Positions 1 through 5,529 of a stretch of DNA of 7,554 nt are shown one piece after another; the first letter of the stretch is position 1, and each line of letters starts with the position of its first letter. The stretch lies in NCBI GenBank assembly GCA_947570515.1, contig CANOUM010000073.1:1-7554 (forward strand), written 5' to 3'. This DNA comes from an uncultured Clostridia bacterium. GTDB lineage: Bacteria; Bacillota; Clostridia; Lachnospirales; Bianqueaceae. Position numbers and translations under genes: made by a program. Under the pieces are notes generated by a model that saw nothing but the letters and a program-made list of their open reading frames with translations, had not been told where the DNA came from and made no database searches.

Positions 1-117
1 GAGCAGACAGCACCTTTAATCGGTCATTATCAAACTGCTGGAAAGTTGATTACTGTGGATGGTACCAAAGCGGTGGAAACCGTTACAGAAGATATCATAA
101 AAGCTTTAGAAGCTTGA
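1..117 (+). CDS. adk: Adenylate kinase, C-terminal fragment (5' end outside window)
   Basis: Frame 1 is open from the first base to a TGA at 115-117 and gives 38 residues. They include TAPLIGHY, GKLITVDGT and VTEDIIKAL, the ending typical of long-type bacterial adenylate kinases (ATP + AMP = 2 ADP, cytosolic). In the family this segment is the last strand and helix of the CORE domain; the P-loop, NMP-binding and LID domains lie upstream of the window. The position just before infA agrees, because adk normally follows secY in the spc operon. The fragment is short, but the match to the family ending is clear and no stop interrupts it. Confidence 0.88.
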   Translation, partial: EQTAPLIGHYQTAGKLITVDGTKAVETVTEDIIKALEA

Positions 118-169
118 GTTATGTATTGATCTCATCATAAAGGGTCAACAGCAAAGCAGGAGGTTAAGC

Positions 170-388
170 ATGTCAAAGAACGATGTTGTAGAAATGGAAG
201 GAACTGTCGTTGAGAAGCTTCCCAATGCCATGTTCTTGGTTGAACTGGACAATGGGCATAGAGTACTGTCTCATATCAGCGGCAAGCTTAGAATGAACTT
301 CATTAAAATATTACCTGGAGATAAGGTTACAATTGAACTTTCTCCATACGATTTATCGAAAGGCCGTATTGTTTGGAGAGCTAAATAA
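170..388 (+). CDS. infA: Translation initiation factor IF-1
   Basis: This 72-residue protein has the standard IF-1 length and is a single OB-fold (S1-like) domain. Recognisable family segments are EGTVVEKLPNAMF (10-22), GHRVLSHISGKLRMNFIKILPGDKV (29-53, here read as separate blocks around HISGK and ILPGDKV) and ELSPYDLSKGRI (56-67). IF-1 binds the 30S A site during initiation and works with IF-2 and IF-3. ATG 170 is preceded by AGGAGG at 158-163 with a 6-base spacing. The gene lies 52 bases after adk and 28 before rpmJ, and is probably co-transcribed with both. The usual clostridial neighbour map is missing upstream. Confidence 0.97.
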   Translation: MSKNDVVEMEGTVVEKLPNAMFLVELDNGHRVLSHISGKLRMNFIKILPGDKVTIELSPYDLSKGRIVWRAK

Positions 389-416
389 TCCAAGCAGGCA
401 AGAAAGGAGCGATGAC

Positions 417-530
417 ATGAAAGTACGTTCATCAGTAAAGCCTATGTGTGAAAAGTGCAAGGTCATCAAACGCAAAGGAAAGATTATGATCATTTGCGAA
501 AATCCGAAGCATAAGCAAAAACAAGGTTGA
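417..530 (+). CDS. rpmJ: 50S ribosomal protein L36, zinc-binding (C+) form
   Basis: This 37-residue protein begins MKVRSSVKPMCEKCK and ends NPKHKQKQG, the classic L36 pattern. The zinc ligands C11, C14, C27 and H32 are all present, so it is the zinc-ribbon form rather than the Cys-less paralogue. The open frame extends upstream to an ATG at 333 inside infA. ATG 417 is the real start: AAGGAG at 404-409 sits 7 bases before it, and the translation from there is exactly L36 length. It lies between infA and rpsM, its conserved place in Gram-positive bacteria. Confidence 0.97.
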   Translation: MKVRSSVKPMCEKCKVIKRKGKIMIICENPKHKQKQG

Positions 531-546
531 TTAGGAGGAAAAATAT

Positions 547-915
547 ATGGCACGTATTTCAGGCGTAGATTTGCCTAACGAGAAACGAGTTGAAGTTGGC
601 CTGACTTATATTTATGGAATTGGCCACACCAGTGCCGTTCGCATTTTGAAGGAAGCCGGCGTAAATCCTGATACTCGCGTTCGTGATTTGACCGATGACG
701 AAGTCAACAAGATCCGCAGCATTATTGATGAATCTCAGATGGTAGAGGGCGATCTTCGCAGAGAAATCGCACTGAATATTAAACGACTGACTGAGATTGG
801 CTGTTATAGAGGCGTTCGTCACAGAAGAAGCCTGCCCGTTCGTGGACAAAATACTAAAAATAATGCACGTACGCGCAAAGGCCCGCGTCGCACGATCGCT
901 AATAAGAAGAAATAA
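547..915 (+). CDS. rpsM: 30S ribosomal protein S13
   Basis: The protein has 122 residues, the usual S13 length. It starts MARISGVDLP and carries YIYGIGHTSA (21-30), the helix-two-turn-helix entry. The rRNA-binding block GCYRGVRHRR...LPVRGQ is at 85-101, followed by TKNNARTRKGPRR (103-115) and a very basic tail that reaches toward the P-site tRNA. S13 sits in the head of the 30S subunit and forms bridges to the 50S. ATG 547 follows AGGAGG at 533-538 with 8 bases between. The gene is 16 bases after rpmJ and 16 before rpsK, so it is part of one transcription unit. Confidence 0.98.
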   Translation: MARISGVDLPNEKRVEVGLTYIYGIGHTSAVRILKEAGVNPDTRVRDLTDDEVNKIRSIIDESQMVEGDLRREIALNIKRLTEIGCYRGVRHRRSLPVRGQNTKNNARTRKGPRRTIANKKK

Positions 916-931
916 TTAGGAGGGTTTAAAC

Positions 932-1330
932 GTGGCACCTAAGAAAGGTCTTAAAAAGACAACGCGCCGTCGTAACCGCAAAAATATTGACAGAGGTCAG
1001 GCGCACATTCAATCTACATTCAACAATACGATTGTTACTTTAACAGATACTGCCGGTAATGCTCTTTCCTGGGCAAGCGCAGGTGGACTTGGCTTCCGCG
1101 GTTCTCGTAAAAATACTCCGTATGCTGCACAGATGGCTGCTGAGACAGCTGCTAAGGCTGCAATGGAGCATGGTTTAAAGACAGTAGAAGTGAGTGTAAA
1201 GGGTCCCGGAGCCGGCCGTGAAGCTGCGATCCGTGCTCTGCAGGCTGCTGGTCTGGAAGTTACCGCAATTCGGGATGTGACGCCCGTACCTCATAACGGA
1301 TGTCGTCCTCCCAAACGCAGAAGAGTATAA
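932..1330 (+). CDS. rpsK: 30S ribosomal protein S11 (GTG start)
   Basis: The protein has 132 residues. The basic N-terminus precedes AHIQSTFNNTIVTLTD (24-39), SWASAGGLGFRGSRK (46-60), the helix-rich YAAQMAAETAAKAA segment and GPGAGREAAIRALQAAGL (91-108). It ends DVTPVPHNGCRPPKRRRV (115-132), the diagnostic S11 ending. S11 lies on the 30S platform by the E site and helps bind the Shine-Dalgarno/anti-Shine-Dalgarno helix. The start is GTG: AGGAGGG at 918-924 lies 7 bases before GTG 932, and translation from there gives the canonical MAPKK start. It is 18 bases upstream of rpsD. Confidence 0.98.
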   Translation: MAPKKGLKKTTRRRNRKNIDRGQAHIQSTFNNTIVTLTDTAGNALSWASAGGLGFRGSRKNTPYAAQMAAETAAKAAMEHGLKTVEVSVKGPGAGREAAIRALQAAGLEVTAIRDVTPVPHNGCRPPKRRRV

Positions 1331-1348
1331 TTGGAGGTATAGGAGAAT

Positions 1349-1978
1349 ATGGCAAGATATATTGGATCTGTATGCAGACTTTGCCGTCGTGAGGGCGAAA
1401 AGCTTTTCCTGAAAGGCGAGAGATGCTACAAGAGTGATAAATGCGCAGTAGAAAAACGTGCGTATGCACCTGGTATGCATGGTCAGGCAAGAAAGAAGAT
1501 GTCTGAGTATGGAATGCAGCTGCGTGAAAAACAGAAAGCCAAAAGAATTTATGGAATTCTGGAAACCCAGTTTCATAATTACTTTGTTACGGCAAGCGCG
1601 CAGAAGGGTATTGCCGGTGACAACCTGTTAAAGCTGCTGGAGCGTCGCTTAGACAATGTAGTGTATCGTGCAGGTTTTGGTCGTTCTCGTACAGAGGCTC
1701 GTCAGGTCATCCGTCATAATCATATTCAGGTAAATGGTAAGAAAGTAAATATTCCTTCTTATCAGGTAAAACCCGGTGATGTGATTACTTTGAAGGAAGG
1801 TTCTGTTTCTATGCAGCGCTTCAAAGACATTTTTGATACGACTGCCGGTCGTGTAATTCCTGAGTGGATCGCAGTGGACCAGGAGAATGCCAAGATTAAC
1901 GTACAGGCAATTCCGACCCGTGAGCAGATCGAAATTCCGGTAAATGAGACGCTGATCGTCGAGTTGTATTCTAAATAA
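1349..1978 (+). CDS. rpsD: 30S ribosomal protein S4, Cys4 zinc-binding type
   Basis: The protein has 209 residues, a normal S4 length. The N-terminus MARYIGSVCRLCRREG contains C9 and C12, and C26 and C32 complete a Cys4 cluster like that of the Thermus protein. The S4 RNA-binding domain occupies roughly 99-150 (RLDNVVYRAGF, RQVIRHNHIQVNG, PGDVITL), and the protein ends VNETLIVELYSK. S4 nucleates 30S assembly on the 5' domain of 16S rRNA and in many bacteria represses its own mRNA. Two purine-rich elements precede ATG 1349: GGAGG at 1333-1337 (11 bases away) and AGGAGA at 1341-1346 (2 bases away). The first is the better-placed Shine-Dalgarno. Having rpsD between rpsK and rpoA is typical of Clostridia, unlike Bacillus. 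Confidence 0.98.
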   Translation: MARYIGSVCRLCRREGEKLFLKGERCYKSDKCAVEKRAYAPGMHGQARKKMSEYGMQLREKQKAKRIYGILETQFHNYFVTASAQKGIAGDNLLKLLERRLDNVVYRAGFGRSRTEARQVIRHNHIQVNGKKVNIPSYQVKPGDVITLKEGSVSMQRFKDIFDTTAGRVIPEWIAVDQENAKINVQAIPTREQIEIPVNETLIVELYSK

Positions 1979-2010
1979 TAAAGAGCTCTAGAGAGTGAAG
2001 GAGGTTCCCT

Positions 2011-2970
2011 GTGTTAGAATTTGAGAAGCCACGTATTGACGTGATGGATATCAGTGAAGACGGTACCTATGGCAAGTTTGTTGTCGAACCTTTAGAGAGA
2101 GGTTATGGTACGACACTCGGAAATTCTCTCCGCAGAATTATGTTGTCATCGCTTCCCGGTGCAGCGATTTCCACAATTAAAATTGATGGCGTGCTCCATG
2201 AATTCTCAGTGATTCCGGGTGTAAAGGAAGATGTTTCTGAGATCATTCTGAATCTGAAGAATGTAGCAGTGAAGGCACATACTGAAAGCAATGAGCCTAA
2301 AACTGCCTATATCGAATATGAGGGTGAAGGAGTTATCAGAGCCAAAGATATTAAAATGGATCAGGATTATGAGATCATCAACCCTGATCAGGTGATTGCA
2401 ACGCTGAGCGGCGGCTCACTGTCGAAGCTGTTTATGGAGCTGACCATTACAAAAGGCAGAGGTTATGTGGGTGCTGATAAGAATAAAGATGACAATCAGC
2501 CAATTGGCGTAATCGCGATTGATTCTTTATACACTCCCGTAGAGCGTGTAAATTTCATCGTTGAAAATACTCGTGTAGGTCAAATTACCGATTACGATAA
2601 ATTAACGATGGAGATTTGGACCAACGGAACGATTAAGCCGGATGAAGCAGTTAGCTTGGCAGCAAAGGTTTTGAACGACCATCTGGCTCTGTTCATTGAT
2701 CTTTCCGACAGCGCTAAAAATGCGGAAATTATGGTTGAAAAGGAAGAGGATCAGAAAGAAAAAGTCTTAACGATGACAATCGAAGAGATGGATCTGTCTG
2801 TTCGTTCCTATAACTGCTTGAAGAGAGCGGGTATTGATACGATTGAAGATCTGACCAATAAAACGGAAGATGAAATGATGAAAGTTCGTAATCTGGGACG
2901 CAAGTCTTTAGATGAAGTATTGAGCAAACTGCATGAGGTTGGACTTTCCTTGAAGCCCCATGAAGAATAA
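2011..2970 (+). CDS. rpoA: DNA-directed RNA polymerase subunit alpha (GTG start)
   Basis: The protein has 319 residues. The N-terminal assembly domain (about 1-230) carries ERGYGTTLGNSLRRIMLSSLPG (29-50), the dimerisation and beta-contact region, and VNFIVENTRVGQ (180-191). A charged linker (about 231-255, rich in E and K) leads to the C-terminal domain (about 256-315). The DNA UP-element and activator contacts match E. coli numbering exactly: R265, N268, C269, L270, G296, K298, S299, E302. The start is GTG 2011, with AAGGAGG at 1998-2004 and a 6-base spacing; translation begins MLEFEKPRID as expected. It is 32 bases after rpsD, but an unusually long 219 bases separate it from rplQ. Confidence 0.98.
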   Translation: MLEFEKPRIDVMDISEDGTYGKFVVEPLERGYGTTLGNSLRRIMLSSLPGAAISTIKIDGVLHEFSVIPGVKEDVSEIILNLKNVAVKAHTESNEPKTAYIEYEGEGVIRAKDIKMDQDYEIINPDQVIATLSGGSLSKLFMELTITKGRGYVGADKNKDDNQPIGVIAIDSLYTPVERVNFIVENTRVGQITDYDKLTMEIWTNGTIKPDEAVSLAAKVLNDHLALFIDLSDSAKNAEIMVEKEEDQKEKVLTMTIEEMDLSVRSYNCLKRAGIDTIEDLTNKTEDEMMKVRNLGRKSLDEVLSKLHEVGLSLKPHEE

Positions 2971-2977
2971 GGCTCAG

Positions 2978-3001
2978 CTTTTGGCACAATAGTGCCGAAA
3001 G
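2978..3001 (+). repeat. Inverted repeat: 10-bp hairpin with AATA loop
   Basis: CTTTTGGCAC (2978-2987) pairs with GTGCCGAAAG (2992-3001) over 10 bp, with one T-G wobble and a 4-base loop AATA. It starts 8 bases after the rpoA stop codon. No run of T follows, so it is unlikely to be an intrinsic terminator. It could protect the 3' end of a processed rpoA transcript or form part of the larger spacer structure. Confidence 0.6.
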
Positions 3002-3007
3002 GAATCT

Positions 3008-3035
3008 ATCTTATTTCTTTAGCCGGAGATAAGAT
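3008..3035 (+). repeat. Inverted repeat: 11-bp hairpin
   Basis: ATCTTATTTCT (3008-3018) pairs with GGAGATAAGAT (3025-3035) around the 6-base loop TTAGCC (3019-3024). The outer seven pairs are perfect Watson-Crick; the inner four include two G-T wobbles. The sequence after the stem is CACGG, then four Ts and GAG, which is too far away and too short for a terminator T-tract. It is six bases downstream of the first hairpin. Confidence 0.55.
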
Positions 3036-3167
3036 CACGGTTTTGAGCTGCATCTGGCAGCCGGAAAGACCGGGGGCGCCGTCAAATTTAAGGAAGGCGG
3101 GCCTTGCTGCGAAAGCGCATACGTGTAACTGAGCATTTTGAATGTCAGGAGCATGCATGCAGCTGAC

Positions 3168-3194
3168 GCTATTATAGGAGGATATTATAATGGC
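3168..3194 (+). promoter_or_regulatory. Stem-loop over the rplQ ribosome binding site and start codon
   Basis: GCTATTATA (3168-3176) is complementary to TATAATGGC (3186-3194) over 9 bp, with one G-T wobble. The loop GGAGGATAT (3177-3185) displays the Shine-Dalgarno GGAGG, and the stem contains the ATG at 3190-3192. The stem is A/T-rich, so its stability is probably modest. The arrangement would leave the Shine-Dalgarno accessible while the start codon must be unpaired to initiate. The CTGAC arm of an upstream hairpin ends at 3167, so the two stems could stack. That it regulates translation is inference. Confidence 0.4.
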
Positions 3195-3726
3195 TGGATA
3201 CAGAAAGCTTGGAAGAACCTCTTCTCAGCGAAAAGCGCTGCTGCGCAATCAGGTAACAAACCTGTTATATCATGGCAGAATTACCACTACTGTTACTAAG
3301 GCAAAAGAAATTCGCCGTGAGGCAGAAAAGCTGATTACCTTAGCAATTCGTGAAAAAGATCATTATGAGACCGTTGAAGTGAATGTACGTGTTCCTAAGA
3401 AGGACAAGGATGGAAGAAGAGTAAAAGAAGTCGTAGATGGTAAGAAAGTAACCGTATACGAGGAGATCAAAAAAACGATCAAAAAAGACAGTCCTTCTCG
3501 TCTGCATGCAAGACGTCAGATGCTGAAAGTTTTTAATCCCGTTACCGAAGTACCGGCTGACGGCGTTAAAAAGAGAAGTTTGAGTAAGAAAGTTGACATG
3601 GTTGCTAAGATGTTTGACGAAGTAGCGCCTAAGTATGAAAATCGTAAGGGCGGCTATACTCGTATCATCAAGGTAGGTCCCAGAAAAGGTGACGGAGCCG
3701 AGGTAGCGATCATCGAATTAGTATAA
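3190..3726 (+). CDS. rplQ: 50S ribosomal protein L17, long form with internal insertion
   Basis: The start MAGYRKLGRTSSQRKALLRN and the end GGYTRIIKVG...GDGAEVAIIELV are diagnostic of L17, which binds 23S rRNA near the exit tunnel. The protein has 178 residues against about 120 in Bacillus subtilis. The extra length is mainly a charged insertion at about 53-104, between LITLA (48-52) and LHARRQM (105-111), which are almost adjacent in the short form. The insertion includes the highly charged KKDKDGRRVKEVVDGKKVTV stretch. The family place after rpoA is kept. GGAGG at 3177-3181 lies 8 bases before ATG 3190. The reading frame is intact across the insertion, so it is not a frameshift artefact. 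A terminator follows. Confidence 0.97.
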   Translation: MAGYRKLGRTSSQRKALLRNQVTNLLYHGRITTTVTKAKEIRREAEKLITLAIREKDHYETVEVNVRVPKKDKDGRRVKEVVDGKKVTVYEEIKKTIKKDSPSRLHARRQMLKVFNPVTEVPADGVKKRSLSKKVDMVAKMFDEVAPKYENRKGGYTRIIKVGPRKGDGAEVAIIELV

Positions 3727-3734
3727 AATGAAAT

Positions 3735-3772
3735 GAAAAGCAGGTCGGACTTCGGTCCTGCCTGCTTTTCTT
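3735..3772 (+). terminator. Rho-independent terminator after rplQ
   Basis: GAAAAGCAGG (3735-3744) pairs perfectly with CCTGCTTTTC (3761-3770). The stem continues through a T-G pair and one C/T mismatch into GGAC (3747-3750) paired with GTCC (3755-3758), capped by a TTCG tetraloop (3751-3754). The 3' arm ends in TTTTCTT, a short T-tract. It begins 8 bases after the rplQ stop and probably ends the ribosomal protein transcript. The interrupted T-tract suggests termination may be incomplete, which matters because the ecf genes begin at once downstream. Confidence 0.88.
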
Positions 3773-3789
3773 CATCATGGAGGATGCCA

Positions 3790-4641
3790 ATGGAAGAAAT
3801 GCTTCGCAGTGAGAAGCTGGAGTTTGCTTATGCGGTAGAGGATGAGGAGAATGCCCAGTCCCCGGTGCCTGCTCTGCGCGGTGTGGACGTGAAAGTGAGT
3901 CCAGGAGAATTTGTGGTGATCTTAGGGCATAACGGCTGCGGAAAATCAACGTTAGCTCGTCATATTAATGCACTGCTGCAGCCTTCTGCAGGAACGCTAT
4001 GGGTCAAAGGAATGGACACAAAGCAAGAGGATATGATATGGCTGATTCGTCAGAAAGCAGGAATGATTTTTCAAAATCCGGATAATCAAATGGTTGCCTC
4101 GATTGTAGAGGAGGATGTGGCATTTGGGCCTGAGAATCTTGGAATGCAGCCGGAAAGAATTCGGATGAATGTGAAAGAGGCTTTAGAAGCCGTTGGGATG
4201 CTTTCATATCGGAAAAGTGTACCGACTCGCCTCTCTGGCGGACAGAAGCAGCGAATTGCGATTGCCGGGGTGCTGGCCATGCGTCCGGAATGTATTGTGC
4301 TCGATGAGCCAACGGCCATGCTGGATCCGAAGGGACGGCAGGAAGTCATGGAAACACTCTGGAAATTAAATAAAAAAGAAAAAATAACAGTGATCCATAT
4401 TACACATTATATGGAAGAGGCCGTACAGGCTGACCGGGTCATTGTGATGGATCATGGAAAAATTGTATTGGAAGGAAAGCCCAAAGAGGTTTTTTCTCAG
4501 GTAGAAGAGCTTAAAAAATATGGACTTGATGTGCCGCCCATGACGGAGCTGGCCTATCGACTGCGTAAAAATGGAGTGCCATTGCCGCAGGATATTTTGA
4601 CGACGAAAGAAATGGTGGATGCTTTATGTCAATTGAAGTAA
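3790..4641 (+). CDS. ecfA1: Energy-coupling factor transporter ATPase EcfA1
   Basis: This is an ABC ATPase of 283 residues. It has Walker A GHNGCGKS (46-53), Q-loop FQNPDNQMVA with Q95, signature LSGGQ (148-152), Walker B IVLDE (169-173) and switch histidine H206 in HITH. FQNPDNQ and the long C-terminal region after 230 (PKEVF, LDVPPMTELAYRL) are typical of cobalt/ECF ATPases. It pairs with EcfA2 to drive vitamin or metal uptake through EcfT and a substrate-binding S protein. ATG 3790 is chosen because GGAGG (3779-3783) is 6 bases before it. The frame is open back to ATG 3733, but that start lies inside the terminator hairpin region without a Shine-Dalgarno, and ATG 3784 is too close to GGAGG. 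It overlaps ecfA2 by 16 bases. Confidence 0.95.
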   Translation: MEEMLRSEKLEFAYAVEDEENAQSPVPALRGVDVKVSPGEFVVILGHNGCGKSTLARHINALLQPSAGTLWVKGMDTKQEDMIWLIRQKAGMIFQNPDNQMVASIVEEDVAFGPENLGMQPERIRMNVKEALEAVGMLSYRKSVPTRLSGGQKQRIAIAGVLAMRPECIVLDEPTAMLDPKGRQEVMETLWKLNKKEKITVIHITHYMEEAVQADRVIVMDHGKIVLEGKPKEVFSQVEELKKYGLDVPPMTELAYRLRKNGVPLPQDILTTKEMVDALCQLK

Positions 4642-5525
4642 AAAACCTAACATATATTTATGATTCAGGAACACCGAACGAAAAAACGGCGCTGAAAAAT
4701 GTGAATCTTACGATTCATGAAGGGGAGTTTATCGGCATCATCGGCCATACTGGGTCAGGAAAATCCACGCTGATTCAGCATTTAAATGGATTGGTTCAGC
4801 CCTCAAGCGGTACGGTGCTTTGTGACGGAGAAGATATCTTTGCACTGCCGGATGTAAACAAGGGCAAGAGCTCAAAAAAGCAAATAAGGGCACGAAAGGC
4901 CGAAAAGCTGAGACGTATCCGGCAAAAGGTGGGCTTAGTTTTCCAATATCCGGAGCATCAATTATTTGAGATGACGGTAGAAAAGGATATCGCTTTTGGT
5001 CCAAGCAACATGGGGCTTTCCAAAGACGAAGTGAATCAGAGAGTCGAGGAGGCCATGAGGATGGTCGGACTGGGTGAAGAATACAAACAAAAGTCCCCGT
5101 TTGAACTATCCGGGGGGCAAAAAAGAAGGGTTGCGATTGCCGGTGTGCTGGCTATGAAACCTGAATATCTAATTTTGGATGAGCCAACCGCAGGGTTGGA
5201 TCCAAAAGGCCGAGATGAGATTTTGGCGCAGATTGAATGGCTGCAGAAGGAGCAAAAGACGGCTGTAATTTTGGTTTCTCATAGTATGGAGGATGTCGCC
5301 AAGCATGTCGACCGCATTATTGCCATGGGCAGCGGCCAGGTACGGTTTGATGGTACGCCGGCCGAAGTATTTACTCACGCAGATGAATTAAGAGAAATTG
5401 GATTAGATATCCCTCAGGTTACACAGCTTGGCAATTTGCTGGGTGAAAATGGATATGACATTCCGGAGACCATTTTGAGTATGGATCAGATGGAGGCATA
5501 TCTGCTGAAAGTATTAAAGAGGTAA
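4626..5525 (+). CDS. ecfA2: Energy-coupling factor transporter ATPase EcfA2
   Basis: This second ABC ATPase has 299 residues: Walker A GHTGSGKS (40-47), Q-loop VFQYPEHQLFE with Q107, signature LSGGQKRR (161-168), Walker B LILDE (182-186) and switch histidine H219 in VSHSMEDV. The FQYPEHQLFE Q-loop is the EcfA2 hallmark, against FQNPDNQ in EcfA1. Between DGEDIF (67-72) and the Q-loop lies a strongly basic stretch (about 79-101, with 13 K/R) that seems longer than in most relatives I recall. ATG 4626 lies inside the end of ecfA1, with GGTGGA at 4614-4619 as Shine-Dalgarno, so the two ATPases are probably translationally coupled. ecfT begins 4 bases after its stop. Confidence 0.95.
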   Translation: MSIEVKNLTYIYDSGTPNEKTALKNVNLTIHEGEFIGIIGHTGSGKSTLIQHLNGLVQPSSGTVLCDGEDIFALPDVNKGKSSKKQIRARKAEKLRRIRQKVGLVFQYPEHQLFEMTVEKDIAFGPSNMGLSKDEVNQRVEEAMRMVGLGEEYKQKSPFELSGGQKRRVAIAGVLAMKPEYLILDEPTAGLDPKGRDEILAQIEWLQKEQKTAVILVSHSMEDVAKHVDRIIAMGSGQVRFDGTPAEVFTHADELREIGLDIPQVTQLGNLLGENGYDIPETILSMDQMEAYLLKVLKR

Positions 5526-5529
5526 GACA

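Larger units (their letters stand above)
2972..3167 (+). promoter_or_regulatory. Candidate structured RNA in the rpoA-rplQ spacer (unrecognised)
   Basis: This is most of a 219-base stretch with no gene. As RNA it could fold into several helices. A 6-bp pairing of GCTCAG (2972-2977) with CTGAGC (3129-3134) would enclose two good hairpins (2978-3001 and 3008-3035) and weaker ones at 3048-3060 (CTGC/GCAG), 3061-3073 (CCGG/CCGG, loop AAAGA) and 3094-3105 (AAGG/CCTT). CACG 3036-3039 could pair with CGTG 3122-3125. A separate pairing, GTCAG 3144-3148 with CTGAC 3163-3167, follows. I see no T-tract after any stem and no convincing promoter, so this looks like a leader or processing element for rplQ rather than a terminator. 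It does not match any riboswitch or ribosomal leader I recognise. The pairings were found by eye; no folding energy or conservation was computed. Confidence 0.4.

Noticed and set aside
333..416. Longer rpmJ product starting at ATG 333 inside infA
   Set aside because: ATG 417 has its own Shine-Dalgarno and gives exactly the 37-residue L36; the extension is the out-of-frame infA sequence.
1175..1576. 133-residue open frame on the minus strand across rpsK/rpsD
   Set aside because: It lies antisense to two well-identified ribosomal protein genes, has low-complexity composition and no family resemblance. Other minus-strand frames in the window are shadows for the same reason.
2978..3035. Terminator for rpoA formed by the two spacer hairpins
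   Set aside because: Neither stem is followed by a T-tract: the first is followed by GAATCTATC and the second by CACGG. They are better described as structured RNA.
3151..3165. Palindromic GCATGCATGC / CAGCTG as a protein operator
   Set aside because: These short palindromes lie inside a transcribed spacer and are explained as well by RNA stems or chance; there is no promoter nearby for an operator to act on.
3138..3175. Promoter for rplQ (TTGAAT at 3138-3143 with TATTAT at 3170-3175)
   Set aside because: The spacing is 26 bases, far from the optimal 17, and the TATTAT box is part of the stem-loop at the ribosome binding site.
3593..3621. Promoter for the ecf genes inside rplQ, from a perfect TTGACA at 3593-3598
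   Set aside because: No -10-like hexamer is found at 16-18 bases downstream, and any transcript would still have to pass the terminator.
3733..3789. N-terminal extension of EcfA1 starting at ATG 3733
   Set aside because: It would be translated from within the terminator hairpin region, has no Shine-Dalgarno, and its residues do not resemble EcfA1. ATG 3790 has GGAGG at the correct distance.
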